Origin: an uncultured Blastocatellia bacterium
GTDB taxonomy: Bacteria; Acidobacteriota; Blastocatellia; Pyrinomonadales; Pyrinomonadaceae
Direction of reading: 5' to 3'
Length of the DNA stretch: 64,000 nt
NCBI GenBank assembly: GCA_946480785.1
Contig: CAMLLD010000019.1
Span: 1 to 64,000, forward strand
Within the stretch, counting starts at the first letter, position 1. Each line of letters begins with the position of its first letter. This document shows, in pieces, positions 29,001-37,019 of the stretch. Both the position numbers and the translations under genes were made by a program. The notes beneath the pieces were generated by a model. The model had not been told where the DNA came from. It did no database searches and saw nothing but the letters and a program-made list of their open reading frames with translations.

Positions 29001-29318
29001 GCGCGTTTGCGCGAAGTCGGGTTGGAAGTCGAGAACGTGTTCAAGGTGAACGAAGGCCGGCCGAACATTTCGGACCACATAAAGAGCGGCGAGATCTCGC
29101 TGATCATCAACACGCCGCTCGGTCGTGTCTCGCGTTTTGACGAACAGGCGATTCGGCGCGCCGCGTTGCAGTACAACGTGCCGTGTGTGACGACGATGAC
29201 GGGCGCGCAAGCGTTGGTTGAAGCGATTGTCGCGAGAGATACGAGCACAACGCCGAACGTACATTCGCTACAGGAGCTGCATGCGCTCACAACTATGGAC
29301 GCGGTTTCGTCGAGCTAA
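26091..29318 (+). CDS. carB: Carbamoyl-phosphate synthase large subunit
   Basis: CarB makes carbamoyl phosphate from bicarbonate, ammonia and two ATP for pyrimidine and arginine synthesis. The 1075-residue protein shows the two homologous ATP-grasp halves: [22 protein letters not shown] and later [22 protein letters not shown]. Each half has an [20 protein letters not shown] or [20 protein letters not shown] segment. The C-terminal ~140 residues form the MGS-like allosteric domain. No carA is adjacent; it must lie elsewhere. The stop shares a base with the next gene (TAATG). Confidence 0.98.
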   Translation: MPKRTDIHKILIIGSGPIVIGQACEFDYSGTQACKALRQEGYQIVLVNSNPATIMTDPETADITYIEPLTVASLTEIIKRERPDALLPTVGGQTALNLAIALSDAGVLEEYGGEMIGANRDAIRVAEDRLLFKQAMDEAGLEMPRGGFAKSWDEARDIVATTNYPAIIRPSFTLGGTGGGIAYNPEEFEEIVRGGLAASPIHEVLIEESILGWKEFELEVMRDLADNVVIICSIENFDPMGVHTGDSITVAPAQTLTDREYQLLRDMAIRIIRKVGVETGGSNIQFGVNPENGDVRIIEMNPRVSRSSALASKATGFPIAKIAAKLAVGYTLDEIPNDITRKTPASFEPTIDYVVAKIPKWDFEKFREAEDVLGTQMKSVGEVMAIGRTFKEALFKGLRSLEAVKPLRLEDISDDELQRKLARPNSHRFSYITYALQHDWPISEIYRLSRIDPWFLSQLQEVTVIQKEIEGKKLDEISADELREFKEVALSDRRLAYLTERSEDQVRARRKELGIVPVYKRVDTCGAEFESHTPYLYSTYETEDEAAPTDARKIMILGSGPNRIGQGIEFDYCCCHASFALHEAGFETIMVNCNPETVSTDYDTSDRLYFEPLTFEDVMNIVDVEKPEGVIVQFGGQTPLNLAMRLHKAGVKIIGTSPDSIDLAEDRKRFGSLLKDLGIPQPENGMAASVEEAHEVAARIGYPVLVRPSYVLGGRAMAIVYDEEQLEQYVRTAVGFTPDRPVLIDRFLEQAAEFDVDALADDSACVIAGIQEHIEEAGIHSGDSSCVLPPVRIDPEHLETMRHYTKKLARALSVCGLMNIQFAIKDHRVYVLEVNPRASRTVPFVSKATGVPIARIAALVMAGQKLAEFRLPEELTVQRFFIKSPVFPFAKFPGVDPILSPEMHSTGEVMGIGDTFGEAYGKALMGAGLGLPSRGKAFMSVNDADKGSAVLLARKLNRLGFELIATFGTAARLREVGLEVENVFKVNEGRPNISDHIKSGEISLIINTPLGRVSRFDEQAIRRAALQYNVPCVTTMTGAQALVEAIVARDTSTTPNVHSLQELHALTTMDAVSSS

Positions 29319-29728
29319 TGATCAATTCGGAAGAAACAATCAGTCGCATACTCGAGGAGTGCCGCACGATTGCGGTCGTGGGGCTGTCGTCTGATACCTG
29401 GCGGCCGTCGAATAGTGTTTCGAATTACATGCGCCGCAGCGGTTATCGCGTGATACCGGTGAACCCGAACGAGACCGAGGTGTTTGGCGAGAAGGCGTAT
29501 CCGGATCTCGCGTCGGTGCCGGAGAAGATCGATCTCGTTGATGTGTTTCGGCGTTCGGCGGAGGCGGGGAAGGCGGTCGATGAAGCGATTGCGATCGGGG
29601 CAAAAGCGGTCTGGTTGCAGGAAGGCGTGATCGACACGGCGGCGGCGCAGCGTGCGCTCGATGCGGGTTTGTTGGTCGTGATGGATCGGTGCTGGTTGAA
29701 AGAGCACATGAGGCACGGCAGGCGTTGA
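29318..29728 (+). CDS. CoA-binding-domain protein (YccU type)
   Basis: This 136-residue Rossmann-like protein resembles the CoA-binding domain of succinyl-CoA synthetase alpha: TIAVVGLSSDTWRPSNSVSNYMRRSGYRVIPVNP, then AIGAKAVWLQEGVID and VVMDRCWLKEH. The WLQ and MDRC segments are typical of the stand-alone family found in many bacteria. The physiological role is unknown. It overlaps carB by one base and the MoaB/Mog gene by four, so it is part of this operon. Confidence 0.88.
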   Translation: MINSEETISRILEECRTIAVVGLSSDTWRPSNSVSNYMRRSGYRVIPVNPNETEVFGEKAYPDLASVPEKIDLVDVFRRSAEAGKAVDEAIAIGAKAVWLQEGVIDTAAAQRALDAGLLVVMDRCWLKEHMRHGRR

Positions 29729-30231
29729 GCAGTTCGGACCAGATAGGGACCGCGATTCGCGCGGCGGTGATCACGGTCAGTGATGCGTGCTCGCGTGGTG
29801 AACGTGAAGACGATTCGGGTGCGGCGCTGGTTGAATTGCTGGAGGCGTCCGGTGCGGAGGTTGTTGAGAAGGGGATTTTATCTGACGACTTCGAGCCGCT
29901 GGTTCAAAGACTTGAAGAAATCGTGCGGCGTGGCGAGGTGAATTTGATTGTCACGACGGGTGGGACCGGGCTTGGGCCACGCGATAACACGCCCGAAGCG
30001 ACGTTGCGAGTGATCGAGCGTGAAGCGCCGGGAATTGCGGAAGCGGTCCGGGCGGAGTCGTTGAAGGTTACACCGATGGCGATGATCTCGCGCGGTGTTG
30101 CGGGTGTTGCCTCAGAAACACTGATTATCAATCTGCCTGGATCACCGAAAGCCGTTCGCGAGAGCTTCGCTGTTATCCAACCCGTTTTAGCTCACTCTGT
30201 TGATCTACTAGCCGGCAAGACGCGCCATTGA
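29725..30231 (+). CDS. Molybdenum cofactor protein of the MoaB/Mog family
   Basis: MoaB/MogA proteins adenylate molybdopterin before metal insertion. Visible motifs are AAVITVSDACSRGEREDDSG, LIVTTGGTGLGPRDNTPEAT (the conserved TTGGTG loop) and LIINLPGSPKAV. The TTG at 29725 overlaps the stop of the CoA-binding gene and lies 12 bases after GAGG; the longer frame from 29689 would extend into that gene. No other moa or moe gene is in the window. The 3' end overlaps the convergent ppx gene by 24 bases. Confidence 0.88.
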   Translation: MSSSDQIGTAIRAAVITVSDACSRGEREDDSGAALVELLEASGAEVVEKGILSDDFEPLVQRLEEIVRRGEVNLIVTTGGTGLGPRDNTPEATLRVIEREAPGIAEAVRAESLKVTPMAMISRGVAGVASETLIINLPGSPKAVRESFAVIQPVLAHSVDLLAGKTRH

Positions 30232-31134
30232 AGAGCGCAGGCGATCGATAATCACACCTTCACGTAGAGACCAGTCGCAGGTTCTTAAAGATCCGATTCT
30301 CAGCGCGGTCATCATTTCTTCCAACACCACAGCGCCCGCGACGATGATGTCGGCTCGTTGGGCCGGAATTCCGGCGACGGTTTGGCGTTCTGCGATGGTG
30401 AACGCTGCCAGTTTGGCGACGAGGGCTTTGAGTTGAGTAAGCGTTACGGTGCTCGATGCGGGAGGCAATACGTTATTGAGCGCGACGCCGATCGTCATCG
30501 CAGTTCCGGAAGTTGCCGTCACGAAGTTCCACCCACAGGCGAGAAACTCGCTTACGTGAGGTTGAAGGGAAACACGGATTTCAGAGCGCATCGCGTCCAG
30601 TTCGTTCGGCGCGGGTGGATCTGAACGAATAAAACGATCCGTTAGACCAACAGCGCCCACGTTGATCGAGCGCAACATCACCGGCTCGTCGTCACGGAAG
30701 ATCGAGATCTCCGTCGAGCCGCCGCCAATATCGATGTTCAGGCTCGTCACTCTTTTTTCCGAGCAGCCATGCGAAGCTGCGAGCCCGATCAAACGCGCTT
30801 CTTCCAACCCTGAAAGCACGTCAACACGCAAACCAGTCTCCTGCTCGATGACGCGAATAAATTCGTTTGCATTGTCAGCCTCCCGCAGAAACGCGGTCGC
30901 AGTCGCTACCGTCTGTTCGGCGCCGTGACTCTCTGCCAGCGTGCGGAAGCGTGCGAGACAATCGATCGCGCGCTGCATCGCCGCGTTGCTGATGTGCTTC
31001 TTGACGAGCGTCTCCTGGCCCAACCGAACAGTTTCTCGATCGCTCGCGAGCACGTCGAACGAATCGCTTCGCGCAGCTTCAACGACCACAACTTTGATTG
31101 AATTAGAACCGATATCGATCGCGGCGAGTCTCAA
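30208..31134 (-). CDS. Ppx/GppA family phosphatase, short form
   Basis: This ASKHA-fold phosphatase is either an exopolyphosphatase or a guanosine pentaphosphatase. The N terminus MRLAAIDIGSNSIKVVVVE is the phosphate-1 loop, LNIDIGGGSTEI the phosphate-2 loop, with TATAFLREADN and SGLEEARL between. At 308 residues it has only the two ASKHA domains and lacks the C-terminal helical domains of long E. coli-type Ppx. Start and stop overlaps suggest one transcript with the two kinase genes upstream. It may act on polyphosphate or (p)ppGpp. Confidence 0.9.
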   Translation of the reverse strand: MRLAAIDIGSNSIKVVVVEAARSDSFDVLASDRETVRLGQETLVKKHISNAAMQRAIDCLARFRTLAESHGAEQTVATATAFLREADNANEFIRVIEQETGLRVDVLSGLEEARLIGLAASHGCSEKRVTSLNIDIGGGSTEISIFRDDEPVMLRSINVGAVGLTDRFIRSDPPAPNELDAMRSEIRVSLQPHVSEFLACGWNFVTATSGTAMTIGVALNNVLPPASSTVTLTQLKALVAKLAAFTIAERQTVAGIPAQRADIIVAGAVVLEEMMTALRIGSLRTCDWSLREGVIIDRLRSSMARLAG

Positions 31135-31919
31135 GGAAGTGCCTTTTTGTTCAGGTCGACGAGGTTCGTGGCTGGTTTGCTCGCCGTCGTTTTATCTCGC
31201 GGCGGCATTACGCTGACATTGTCTTCAGCCGGGGCGGGTTCGTCGAGCACCTTCAACACGGCCCGCTTCAGATCGTTGCCGACGCTGCGAACCGAGCGCG
31301 AAGCATTCAACACCTGGAATCCATACTCTCCCGTCAGCCGATCGAAAACCTTTAACATCCGCGTCTGATACTCGATAAAACTATCGTAGAGATCTTCGCC
31401 GAGGTTCAGGTCCATCCCTGACTCCCAGTAATCGAAACCGCGCCCGGAACTGAGCAGACGTTGAGTCAATTGTTGCGCGGTACCGATGCGCAGGTAGAAC
31501 ACTGCGTCAGGAACGAGCGCCATGCCGTAGATCGAACGTATCCACGCCGGATCGATCCCGCGCACTTCCGCGCGCGCAATCGCCGAGTAGATATAACGAT
31601 CAGTCAGGACCACAAAGCCCGCCCGCAGCGCCGGCAACATCTTGTTCTCCAGCCGGTCGACGAAATCCGTCGCATAAAACAGTTGCATCGTGAGCCGGCC
31701 CAACGTCGTTCCGCTCTTCGCTCCCTTGATACCACGGCCGGCGAGAACGGATCGCGTCATGCCGGTGTCGAGCACCGCATGTCCGCGCGACTCGAGCCAC
31801 GTGCGCAACAGCGCGATGTGCGTCGAGCGACCGACGCCGTCAGTGCCTTCGACGACGATCAGTTTGCCCGGATAAACTTCCTGTTCCACGCCCGGCAGGG
31901 GCGTTCCATAAAACTGCAT
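31131..31919 (-). CDS. Thymidylate-kinase paralogue with altered P-loop
   Basis: The protein has the overall layout of dTMP kinase: VVEGTDGVGRSTHIALL, ATDFVDRLE, VLTDRYIYSAIARAEVRG and a LID-like region near SSGRGFDYWESGMDL. The P-loop Lys that contacts ATP phosphates is replaced by Arg (GVGRST; the codon is CGC). The C-terminal ~45 residues are a polar tail. It is 262 residues long and lies 3 bases after a second, normal-looking paralogue. The Arg may weaken or abolish catalysis; the pair could work together or have different substrates. That is inference. Confidence 0.8.
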   Translation of the reverse strand: MQFYGTPLPGVEQEVYPGKLIVVEGTDGVGRSTHIALLRTWLESRGHAVLDTGMTRSVLAGRGIKGAKSGTTLGRLTMQLFYATDFVDRLENKMLPALRAGFVVLTDRYIYSAIARAEVRGIDPAWIRSIYGMALVPDAVFYLRIGTAQQLTQRLLSSGRGFDYWESGMDLNLGEDLYDSFIEYQTRMLKVFDRLTGEYGFQVLNASRSVRSVGNDLKRAVLKVLDEPAPAEDNVSVMPPRDKTTASKPATNLVDLNKKALP

Positions 31920-31922
31920 CAG

Positions 31923-32603
31923 CTAATTCGACCTCGCGCTCTTTTTGTTGTTGAGATGTGGTCCAATCAACATGCGCATCTCGCGTTGCTGGCGCTCAAT
32001 CGAGCGGCTCGCGTCGATCACCGTCAAGCCAAACTCGTTAACCATCCGGTCATACTCTTCCAGAATCTTGCCCTGAAATATCGTGAAGCTTTCTTCCGGA
32101 TCGTCGGACCAGCCGATGTCCATGCCGGCTTCGTAGTATTTCAGACTCGGTCTGCCGGAGACGATACGATCGATGGCGATGTTGAGCGGGGCGCGGAAAA
32201 AGAAAGCCATCGTCGGTTTGATCGCAAACGAATAAACCTCGCGCACCCAGTTGCGATCGACGCCGCGCGCCACGTCGCGCGCGAACGCCGTGTAGATGTA
32301 ACGGTCGGCGAGCACGATCGCACCGGCTTTCAGCGGTGGAATGATGTCGCGCTCGGTGCGGTCCGCGAAGTCTGTCGCGTGCAGGAGCGAAAAGGTCGCG
32401 GGGGTCAAGAGATGGCGCTTCTTCGCGCGCTTTGTCGTATCCTTGACCAGCGGCGACGAGTTCCATTCGGAGAAGAAAACCGGATAGCCTTCGGCCTTCA
32501 GCCATTGATAGAGCAGCGCGAGCTGCGTGGACTTACCACTGCCGTCGGTGCCTTCAACGACGAAGAGTTTGCCGGGAAATTGATGTTGACCGTAGGAAAT
32601 CAT
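31923..32603 (-). CDS. tmk: Thymidylate kinase
   Basis: This is a 226-residue P-loop nucleoside monophosphate kinase with Walker A VVEGTDGSGKSTQLALL, the DRY motif VLADRYIYTAFARDVARG, ATDFADRTERDI and a LID region near VSGRPSLKYYEAGMDIG. The reaction is phosphorylation of dTMP to dTDP. Compared with typical Tmk the N-terminal half has an insert (WNSSPLVKDTTKRAKKRHLL), so substrate identity is slightly uncertain. It is the first gene of a unit with the paralogue and ppx, and it is divergent from sixA. Confidence 0.85.
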   Translation of the reverse strand: MISYGQHQFPGKLFVVEGTDGSGKSTQLALLYQWLKAEGYPVFFSEWNSSPLVKDTTKRAKKRHLLTPATFSLLHATDFADRTERDIIPPLKAGAIVLADRYIYTAFARDVARGVDRNWVREVYSFAIKPTMAFFFRAPLNIAIDRIVSGRPSLKYYEAGMDIGWSDDPEESFTIFQGKILEEYDRMVNEFGLTVIDASRSIERQQREMRMLIGPHLNNKKSARSN

Positions 32604-32657
32604 CGGCGCAGAGACTAGGTTGTTTGTGTTACAGCAGCCTTTCTTAAATCATTGTAT

Positions 32658-33152
32658 ATGAGAATTTTGTACCTCTTACGACACGCCAAATCAAGTTGGA
32701 AGGACGCGTCGTTGTCTGACTTTGAGCGTCCTTTGAAGGAGCGTGGCAGGGAAGCGGCGGAGCAAATGGGCATGTTTCTGGCTTCGAAAAAAGCGACAGT
32801 TTCGGCGTTGATCGTCTCGCCCGCGGTGCGGACGCGGCAAACGATTGAGATCGTTTTGCGACACGCGTCGCTCGGTGTCGAGCCGCAATTCGACGAGCGA
32901 ATTTACGAGGCGAGTCTCGCAACGCTCGTGCGAATCGTCGCGGAAATCACCGACGACAATCAAAGCGCGATGCTCGTTGGTCACAATCCCGGAATGGAAG
33001 AGATGCTGGCTTTCCTCACGCGTGAGACCCGGCACACGCCAACGGGTGCGTTGGCCAGGATCACTCTGGATTGTGCGAGTTGGAAAGAGGCAGGCAGAGG
33101 GACGGGTAAGTTGGACTGGTTCGTCGCGCCCAAAGACTTACCTGATGATTAA
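32658..33152 (+). CDS. sixA: SixA-type phosphohistidine phosphatase
   Basis: This is a small histidine-phosphatase-superfamily enzyme of 164 residues. It starts MRILYLLRHAKSSW, where the His of RHA is the catalytic nucleophile; LIVSPAVRTRQT and AMLVGHNPGMEEML give the second Arg and catalytic His. SixA removes phosphate from phosphohistidine in phosphotransfer proteins. The ATG at 32658 places RHAKS near the N terminus as in the family; a TTG two codons upstream is also in frame. The 3' end overlaps the convergent zinc-ribbon gene by 4 bases. Confidence 0.9.
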   Translation: MRILYLLRHAKSSWKDASLSDFERPLKERGREAAEQMGMFLASKKATVSALIVSPAVRTRQTIEIVLRHASLGVEPQFDERIYEASLATLVRIVAEITDDNQSAMLVGHNPGMEEMLAFLTRETRHTPTGALARITLDCASWKEAGRGTGKLDWFVAPKDLPDD

Positions 33153-33334
33153 CGATCGCTGACCGCTTCGCCGTAAGCCGTTTGCTTCTGCGACTGCAAG
33201 TGGCTCGTCAGCATTTGATAGAAGCACTTCAGGCAAACACCCGTGCTTTCTTGCTCGTTGTCTTCGCGAATCTTCGCTCCGCACCAGACACACTCGACCA
33301 CGTACACGTCTTCTCGTTCTACGTTCTGATTCAT
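33149..33334 (-). CDS. Small zinc-ribbon-like protein
   Basis: This 61-residue protein has two Cys pairs, VECVWCGAKI and GVCLKCFYQM, spaced as in a zinc ribbon. There is no other recognisable domain. The ATG at 33334 is preceded by AGGAGGAGCG, an excellent ribosome-binding site, which also rules out the longer frame starting at 33361. The function is unknown; zinc ribbons of this size usually mediate protein or nucleic-acid contacts. Confidence 0.8.
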   Translation of the reverse strand: MNQNVEREDVYVVECVWCGAKIREDNEQESTGVCLKCFYQMLTSHLQSQKQTAYGEAVSDR

Positions 33335-33481
33335 CGCTCCTCCTTTCTTAATCGGGATCACTCTGCGGGCAGGAAGTTAAATGCCGGTTAAGTTCAGACA
33401 CGAATTAGATGCAGTTTAGACGAGCCTTGAAATAAACTTTTCTATGGACGTAGAGGTGTAATACGCTTTGTGCGAGTGCGG

Positions 33482-33685
33482 TTACTGGTTGACCTGGGAT
33501 TTTGCTGCGGTGGGTGGGTTTTCCGCGTCTTTGAATCGCTTGGCGCGTTCATCAGCCGACATCTTTTGAAGCGCCGAATGCACCTTTAGCACCACGTCTT
33601 TAAGCTGCTTCAACTCTTGCGGAGATTTCTTTTCAGCGAGCAAAGCGGCTGCGATTTCGCTGCTGAGTTCGTTTGAGATAGCCAT
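33482..33685 (-). CDS. Small hypothetical protein, possibly phosphate-regulated
   Basis: This is a 67-residue, hydrophilic, probably helical protein (ELSSEIAAALLAEKKSPQELKQLKDVVLKVHSALQKM) with a polar tail and no Cys, signal or membrane segment. I do not recognise a family. No clear Shine-Dalgarno precedes the ATG. Its upstream region has GTTAAC-type repeats with the same 11-base period and the same distance to a TAnnnT hexamer as the pst and receptor promoters, which is the main reason to consider it a real, regulated gene. Confidence 0.55.
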   Translation of the reverse strand: MAISNELSSEIAAALLAEKKSPQELKQLKDVVLKVHSALQKMSADERAKRFKDAENPPTAAKSQVNQ

Positions 33686-33702
33686 AGATTAGACGAGTGC
33701 GT

Positions 33703-33745
33703 ATCGTATCGGGCGGCTGTTACGCTCATGTTAACTCGATGTTAA
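33703..33745 (-). promoter_or_regulatory. Candidate PhoB box and -10 for the 67-residue gene
   Basis: Read on the minus strand, TTAACA (33745-33740), TTAACA (33734-33729) and GTAACA (33723-33718) are spaced exactly 11 bases apart. They are followed by 9 bases and then TACGAT (33708-33703). This is the same geometry as at pstS, the TonB receptor and the porin. Because GTTAAC is itself a palindrome the direction is ambiguous, but a plus-strand reading would place the transcription start inside the neighbouring barrel gene. Confidence 0.45.
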
Positions 33746-34566
33746 CGATCGTTTTTTATAGACGAGGCTGCGTCCGCTTCCTTCCCGCTCTCGCCCTCAT
33801 CGTCTTCGCTTCGATCTCCGCTCACGCCCAGCTACCGTTCTACACCGACGACGCCGACACTACACCCAAAGGCAAGTTTCATCTCGAGCTCTCCAACGAG
33901 CATGATTGGCTGCAGCAGTCGTCGCTGCCGGGAAGACGACAGAACACCACTGTGCTCACGGTGAATTACGGTATTACTAATCGCATCGAGCTCGATGTGA
34001 ACGGACCATTTATCAAAATCTTCAACGACTCGTCCTCGTTGCTTGGTAGTCCAAGCGGTATCGGCGACACACAATTCGGTGTGAAGGTCAGACTGCGAGA
34101 CGAGCGCGAGGGATCGAAGCTGCCGGCGCTCGCAGCGGTTTTTTACGCGGAAGCGCCGACTGGCAGCACGAGTAAACAACTCGGCTCCGGCCTGGTCGAT
34201 TACTGGTTCTATGGCGTGTTGCAGAAGTCGCTGACAAAACGGACCACCGCGCGTTTGAATGGCGGAATTCTTTTCGCCGGCAACGATTCGACGGGTTTGA
34301 TCGGAATCGAATCAACGCGTGGTCAGGTCTTCACCGCGAATGGATCGCTCGTGCGCAGCTTCACGCCGCGGCTACAGCTCGGCGCTGAGTTGTTCGGCGG
34401 CGTGACGAACAATTTCAATCTGAGTCGCGGCCAGTTGGAGGCGCAGTTTGGCGGCGGGTATGCGTTGACTGAGAGATTTGAGTTTACGTTCGGAGTCGTT
34501 GCCGGGCGCTTCCCGGCGAGTCCGCGCGCGGGAGTGCAAGTGGGCTTTGCCTACGATTTCAAATGA
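33739..34566 (+). CDS. Outer-membrane beta-barrel protein, MetA-pathway/transporter-like
   Basis: A signal peptide (CVRFLPALALIVFASISAHA, with cleavage before QLP) is followed by a protein of amphipathic strands starting LPFYTDDADTTPKGKFHLELSNEHD and ending in an aromatic/basic strand GVQVGFAYDFK. The composition and the NYGITNRIELDVNGPF and GIGDTQFGVKVRL segments resemble the Phenol_MetA_deg/transporter family of outer-membrane proteins. No substrate can be named. The ATG at 33739 gives a normal signal peptide; it overlaps the candidate PhoB box of the divergent gene. Length is 275 residues. Confidence 0.75.
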   Translation: MLTIVFYRRGCVRFLPALALIVFASISAHAQLPFYTDDADTTPKGKFHLELSNEHDWLQQSSLPGRRQNTTVLTVNYGITNRIELDVNGPFIKIFNDSSSLLGSPSGIGDTQFGVKVRLRDEREGSKLPALAAVFYAEAPTGSTSKQLGSGLVDYWFYGVLQKSLTKRTTARLNGGILFAGNDSTGLIGIESTRGQVFTANGSLVRSFTPRLQLGAELFGGVTNNFNLSRGQLEAQFGGGYALTERFEFTFGVVAGRFPASPRAGVQVGFAYDFK

Positions 34567-34584
34567 CAGACGAATCCGCGAACG

Positions 34585-35451
34585 TTACCGCGCTACGAAA
34601 TTATACTGAATCACTCCAGTGACTTTGACGGGTTGACCGGATAAGCGTGTCGGTGTGAAACGAGCTTCCAGCGCGGCAGCAACAGATGCAGCCTGCAATA
34701 GAGGATGTCCGCTCACGGCGTGTGCTGCGATGACGTAACCCTCTTCGTCTATGAGAACCTGGACCGCAACCGTGCCGGAGGCATGTGCCTTTCGAGCAAT
34801 TTCCGGATAATCCGGTTTTGGTAGGTCCAAAGCCTTTCCATTGAGCACGCCACCTCTGAGTGCGCCTTCAGTTGAGCTTATTCCTTCTGTTGCAGTACCG
34901 GTGATGACCGGTGTTTGGACCCTTAAACTGGAGCGAACGGTCTCCCAAAGTGGCGATTCAATCGTCTCATCTGCGTTTGATCTGACGAAGGACAAAGCCA
35001 CGAGACGGGAATTCGACCGCAGCCAGATCACGTCGCCGGTTCTATTCCTGTTGCGTGAGGATACGACTCGAACACCGTCGGCCTGCGCTGGTCCAAGCTG
35101 GGTTTGGATAGGCATACGTGTCGAAGAGTTAGTCGATCCGAGTGTTGTCTCTACCTTTTTGATTATCGGTTCTTTGAAGTCGTCGAGCGCTGCCGGCATT
35201 TCTGCGCGCAGAACGACGCGCCGCAGCGCAACTATCGTTAGTTGAACTGAACTTCCTTTGCGCGTAAGAACAAAGTTCTGCGCTTCTTCTGTGCTCTCAT
35301 CCGCGACTGAATATCCGGCCGGGTAATCAAAGGAAATTCCGGGCGCGGCGAAGTGGTTCAACTCAGGAGCGAGAGTTTGCGCGTAAACGTTGAGACTGAG
35401 CAACGAAACAATTATCGCTACAGCTACTAGGAATCTATTGATCGAGGTCAT
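34585..35451 (-). CDS. Exported protein with TonB C-terminal domain
   Basis: A signal peptide (FLVAVAIIVSLLSLNVYA) precedes an unassigned ~170-residue region with an IsoRNase/PsbP-like feel (FAAPGISFDYPAGYSVADE). The last ~85 residues form a TonB C-terminal-like domain (KPDYPEIARKAHASGTVAVQVLIDEEGYVIAAHAVSGHPLLQAA, ending QYNFVAR). There is no proline-rich linker and no persistent transmembrane anchor, so it is unlikely to be a classical energy transducer. Such proteins are abundant in Acidobacteriota. The start has a strong AGGAGG 8 bases upstream. Length is 288 residues. Confidence 0.78.
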   Translation of the reverse strand: MTSINRFLVAVAIIVSLLSLNVYAQTLAPELNHFAAPGISFDYPAGYSVADESTEEAQNFVLTRKGSSVQLTIVALRRVVLRAEMPAALDDFKEPIIKKVETTLGSTNSSTRMPIQTQLGPAQADGVRVVSSRNRNRTGDVIWLRSNSRLVALSFVRSNADETIESPLWETVRSSLRVQTPVITGTATEGISSTEGALRGGVLNGKALDLPKPDYPEIARKAHASGTVAVQVLIDEEGYVIAAHAVSGHPLLQAASVAAALEARFTPTRLSGQPVKVTGVIQYNFVAR

Positions 35452-35499
35452 GAGTGTTCCTCCTAAAGGTTGAAGGACCAGTGAAGCGGGCGAGCGAGT

Positions 35500-36870
35500 C
35501 TAACCCCAAACCATTCCGATCACTAAGCGCAGCACACCGGCGCCGAATATCACCCAGAATGGATTCGGTCGATAGCGTATGAGCGTGAAAAACGCGAGCA
35601 ACATGATTGTCAGGCCGATCCACGTGTGAATACCCGCGCGGCCGATGCTGAGTCCAGCCGCGACCAAAAGGCCCACGACCGCGGGCGCGACTCCTTGCAG
35701 AAACGACTGCACCTGTTTGTTGTTGCGAAACCTGCGTAACGAAGATCCGGCCGCAAGCGTGATGAGAAACGCGGGGAGAAAAATACTAACGGTGGCGATG
35801 AGAGCTCCGAGTGTGCCGGCCACACGATAGCCGACGAACGTTGCCGTAATCAGCACTGGACCAGGCGTGATCTGGCCGAGTGCAAACGCGTCGGCAAACT
35901 CCTGATGCGTCAGCCAGTGATGCGTGTTCACGACTTCCGATTCAATCAGCGGCACCATCACCAAACCGCCGCCGAACGTGACACTGCCGATGCGCAGAAA
36001 GATTGCTGCGAGCGTGATCAGCAAACTCAGTTTTGCCAACACCGGCATAGCGACCGCAAACAAGCCGATCGAGCGGAAAGTCGTCGACACTTCACGGTCT
36101 TCTTCGGGTTCTTCTTCAAACGCCTCCGGCGGTCGCGTGTCGAATCTGGTTCGTCTTTGTCTTACCAGGCGCGTACGGATGCGCGTACGACGCCGCGCCA
36201 CGATCGTGCGCAGTGCGCGCCAGCGCGACAACTGCCTTTCACCAAACGCGTCGATATAGATTCCGATCAGTCCCGACGCAAACACGACTTCGAGCACCGT
36301 GGCATCAAGCACCGCGACGGCTAAAAATGCGAGTACGGCGAGCACCCACTGCCAACGGCGAGTGAGGATGTTCTTGCCCATGCGCCACGCAGTCACGAGG
36401 ATCAGCGCTACAACTGCGCCGTTCAGTCCGTGAAAGAATTGCTCCGAACCGGCAAGGCTGTGGAGGTGCTTGTAGAGGATCGCGAGCGCGATCATCATGA
36501 TCGTTGACGGCAGGATGAAGCCGCTCATCGCTACCACCGCGCCGCGCCACCCGCGCAAGCGCAGGCCGATGTAACTCACCGAATTGCCCGCGCTCGTTCC
36601 CGGCAAACTCTGCGCGAGCGCCACCGCTTCGGCAAACTCCGAATCCGTCAACCAGCCACGCTTGCGTACTGTGAGTGAGCGGATCATTGCCAGCACGGCC
36701 ACGCCGCCGCCAAAACCGACAATGCCAATTTTTAAGAATGACAGGAAGAGGCCACCGAGAGTTGCGGTGCGGGAGATTCGTTCGATTCGTTTGCGGGTAA
36801 AGCGAGCGCGGCGGCGCATCTCCTGTGCCCGCGCTCGAATTCTATTTGCCCGAACAGTCGATTGATTCAC
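35500..36870 (-). CDS. chrA: Chromate transporter, long-chain ChrA type
   Basis: This is a polytopic membrane protein of 456 residues with the two homologous CHR halves of long-chain ChrA. The N half has FLKIGIVGFGGGVAVLAMI and EAVALAQSLPGTSAGN; the C half has FLRIGSVTFGGGLVMVPLIESEVV and FALGQITPGPVLITATFVGY. The FGGG and LPGT/TPGP motifs are family signatures. A ~60-residue charged linker (many Arg, then EEEPEEDRE) joins the halves and should be cytoplasmic. The N-terminal 35 residues are unusually Arg-rich. It exports chromate, or possibly another oxyanion. Confidence 0.92.
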   Translation of the reverse strand: MNQSTVRANRIRARAQEMRRRARFTRKRIERISRTATLGGLFLSFLKIGIVGFGGGVAVLAMIRSLTVRKRGWLTDSEFAEAVALAQSLPGTSAGNSVSYIGLRLRGWRGAVVAMSGFILPSTIMMIALAILYKHLHSLAGSEQFFHGLNGAVVALILVTAWRMGKNILTRRWQWVLAVLAFLAVAVLDATVLEVVFASGLIGIYIDAFGERQLSRWRALRTIVARRRTRIRTRLVRQRRTRFDTRPPEAFEEEPEEDREVSTTFRSIGLFAVAMPVLAKLSLLITLAAIFLRIGSVTFGGGLVMVPLIESEVVNTHHWLTHQEFADAFALGQITPGPVLITATFVGYRVAGTLGALIATVSIFLPAFLITLAAGSSLRRFRNNKQVQSFLQGVAPAVVGLLVAAGLSIGRAGIHTWIGLTIMLLAFFTLIRYRPNPFWVIFGAGVLRLVIGMVWG

Positions 36871-37019
36871 TGATCCGCCCAGAGTATAGCGCGCTCGCGT
36901 GAAAACACTCGAACGTCCGACGAATATAGCTCACAGTAGCCGGCTATGTACGTTACGGGACTGTGTTCCTGCACAGAATCAGGCGACGATGCTCCCTTCA
37001 AGTCCAGGGACGCCCAGCT

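Noticed and set aside
27582..29264. A 560-codon open frame on the minus strand opposite carB, and many similar long antisense frames (opposite trpE, recA, trpB and the phosphate genes).
   Set aside because: They mirror strong coding genes in a GC-rich genome, have basic low-information products (Arg/His-rich), no ribosome sites and no family motifs.
33393..33420. TTCAGA, ATTAGA, TTTAGA at an 11-base period, resembling a Pho box.
   Set aside because: No TAnnnT hexamer at the 9-base distance and no plus-strand gene begins within 300 bases; probably chance.
33720..33762. Plus-strand reading of the GTTAAC repeats with TATAGA 9 bases downstream, as a promoter for the barrel gene.
   Set aside because: Transcription would start after the only usable ATG (33739), and no in-frame start codon follows before the signal peptide; the minus-strand reading is consistent.
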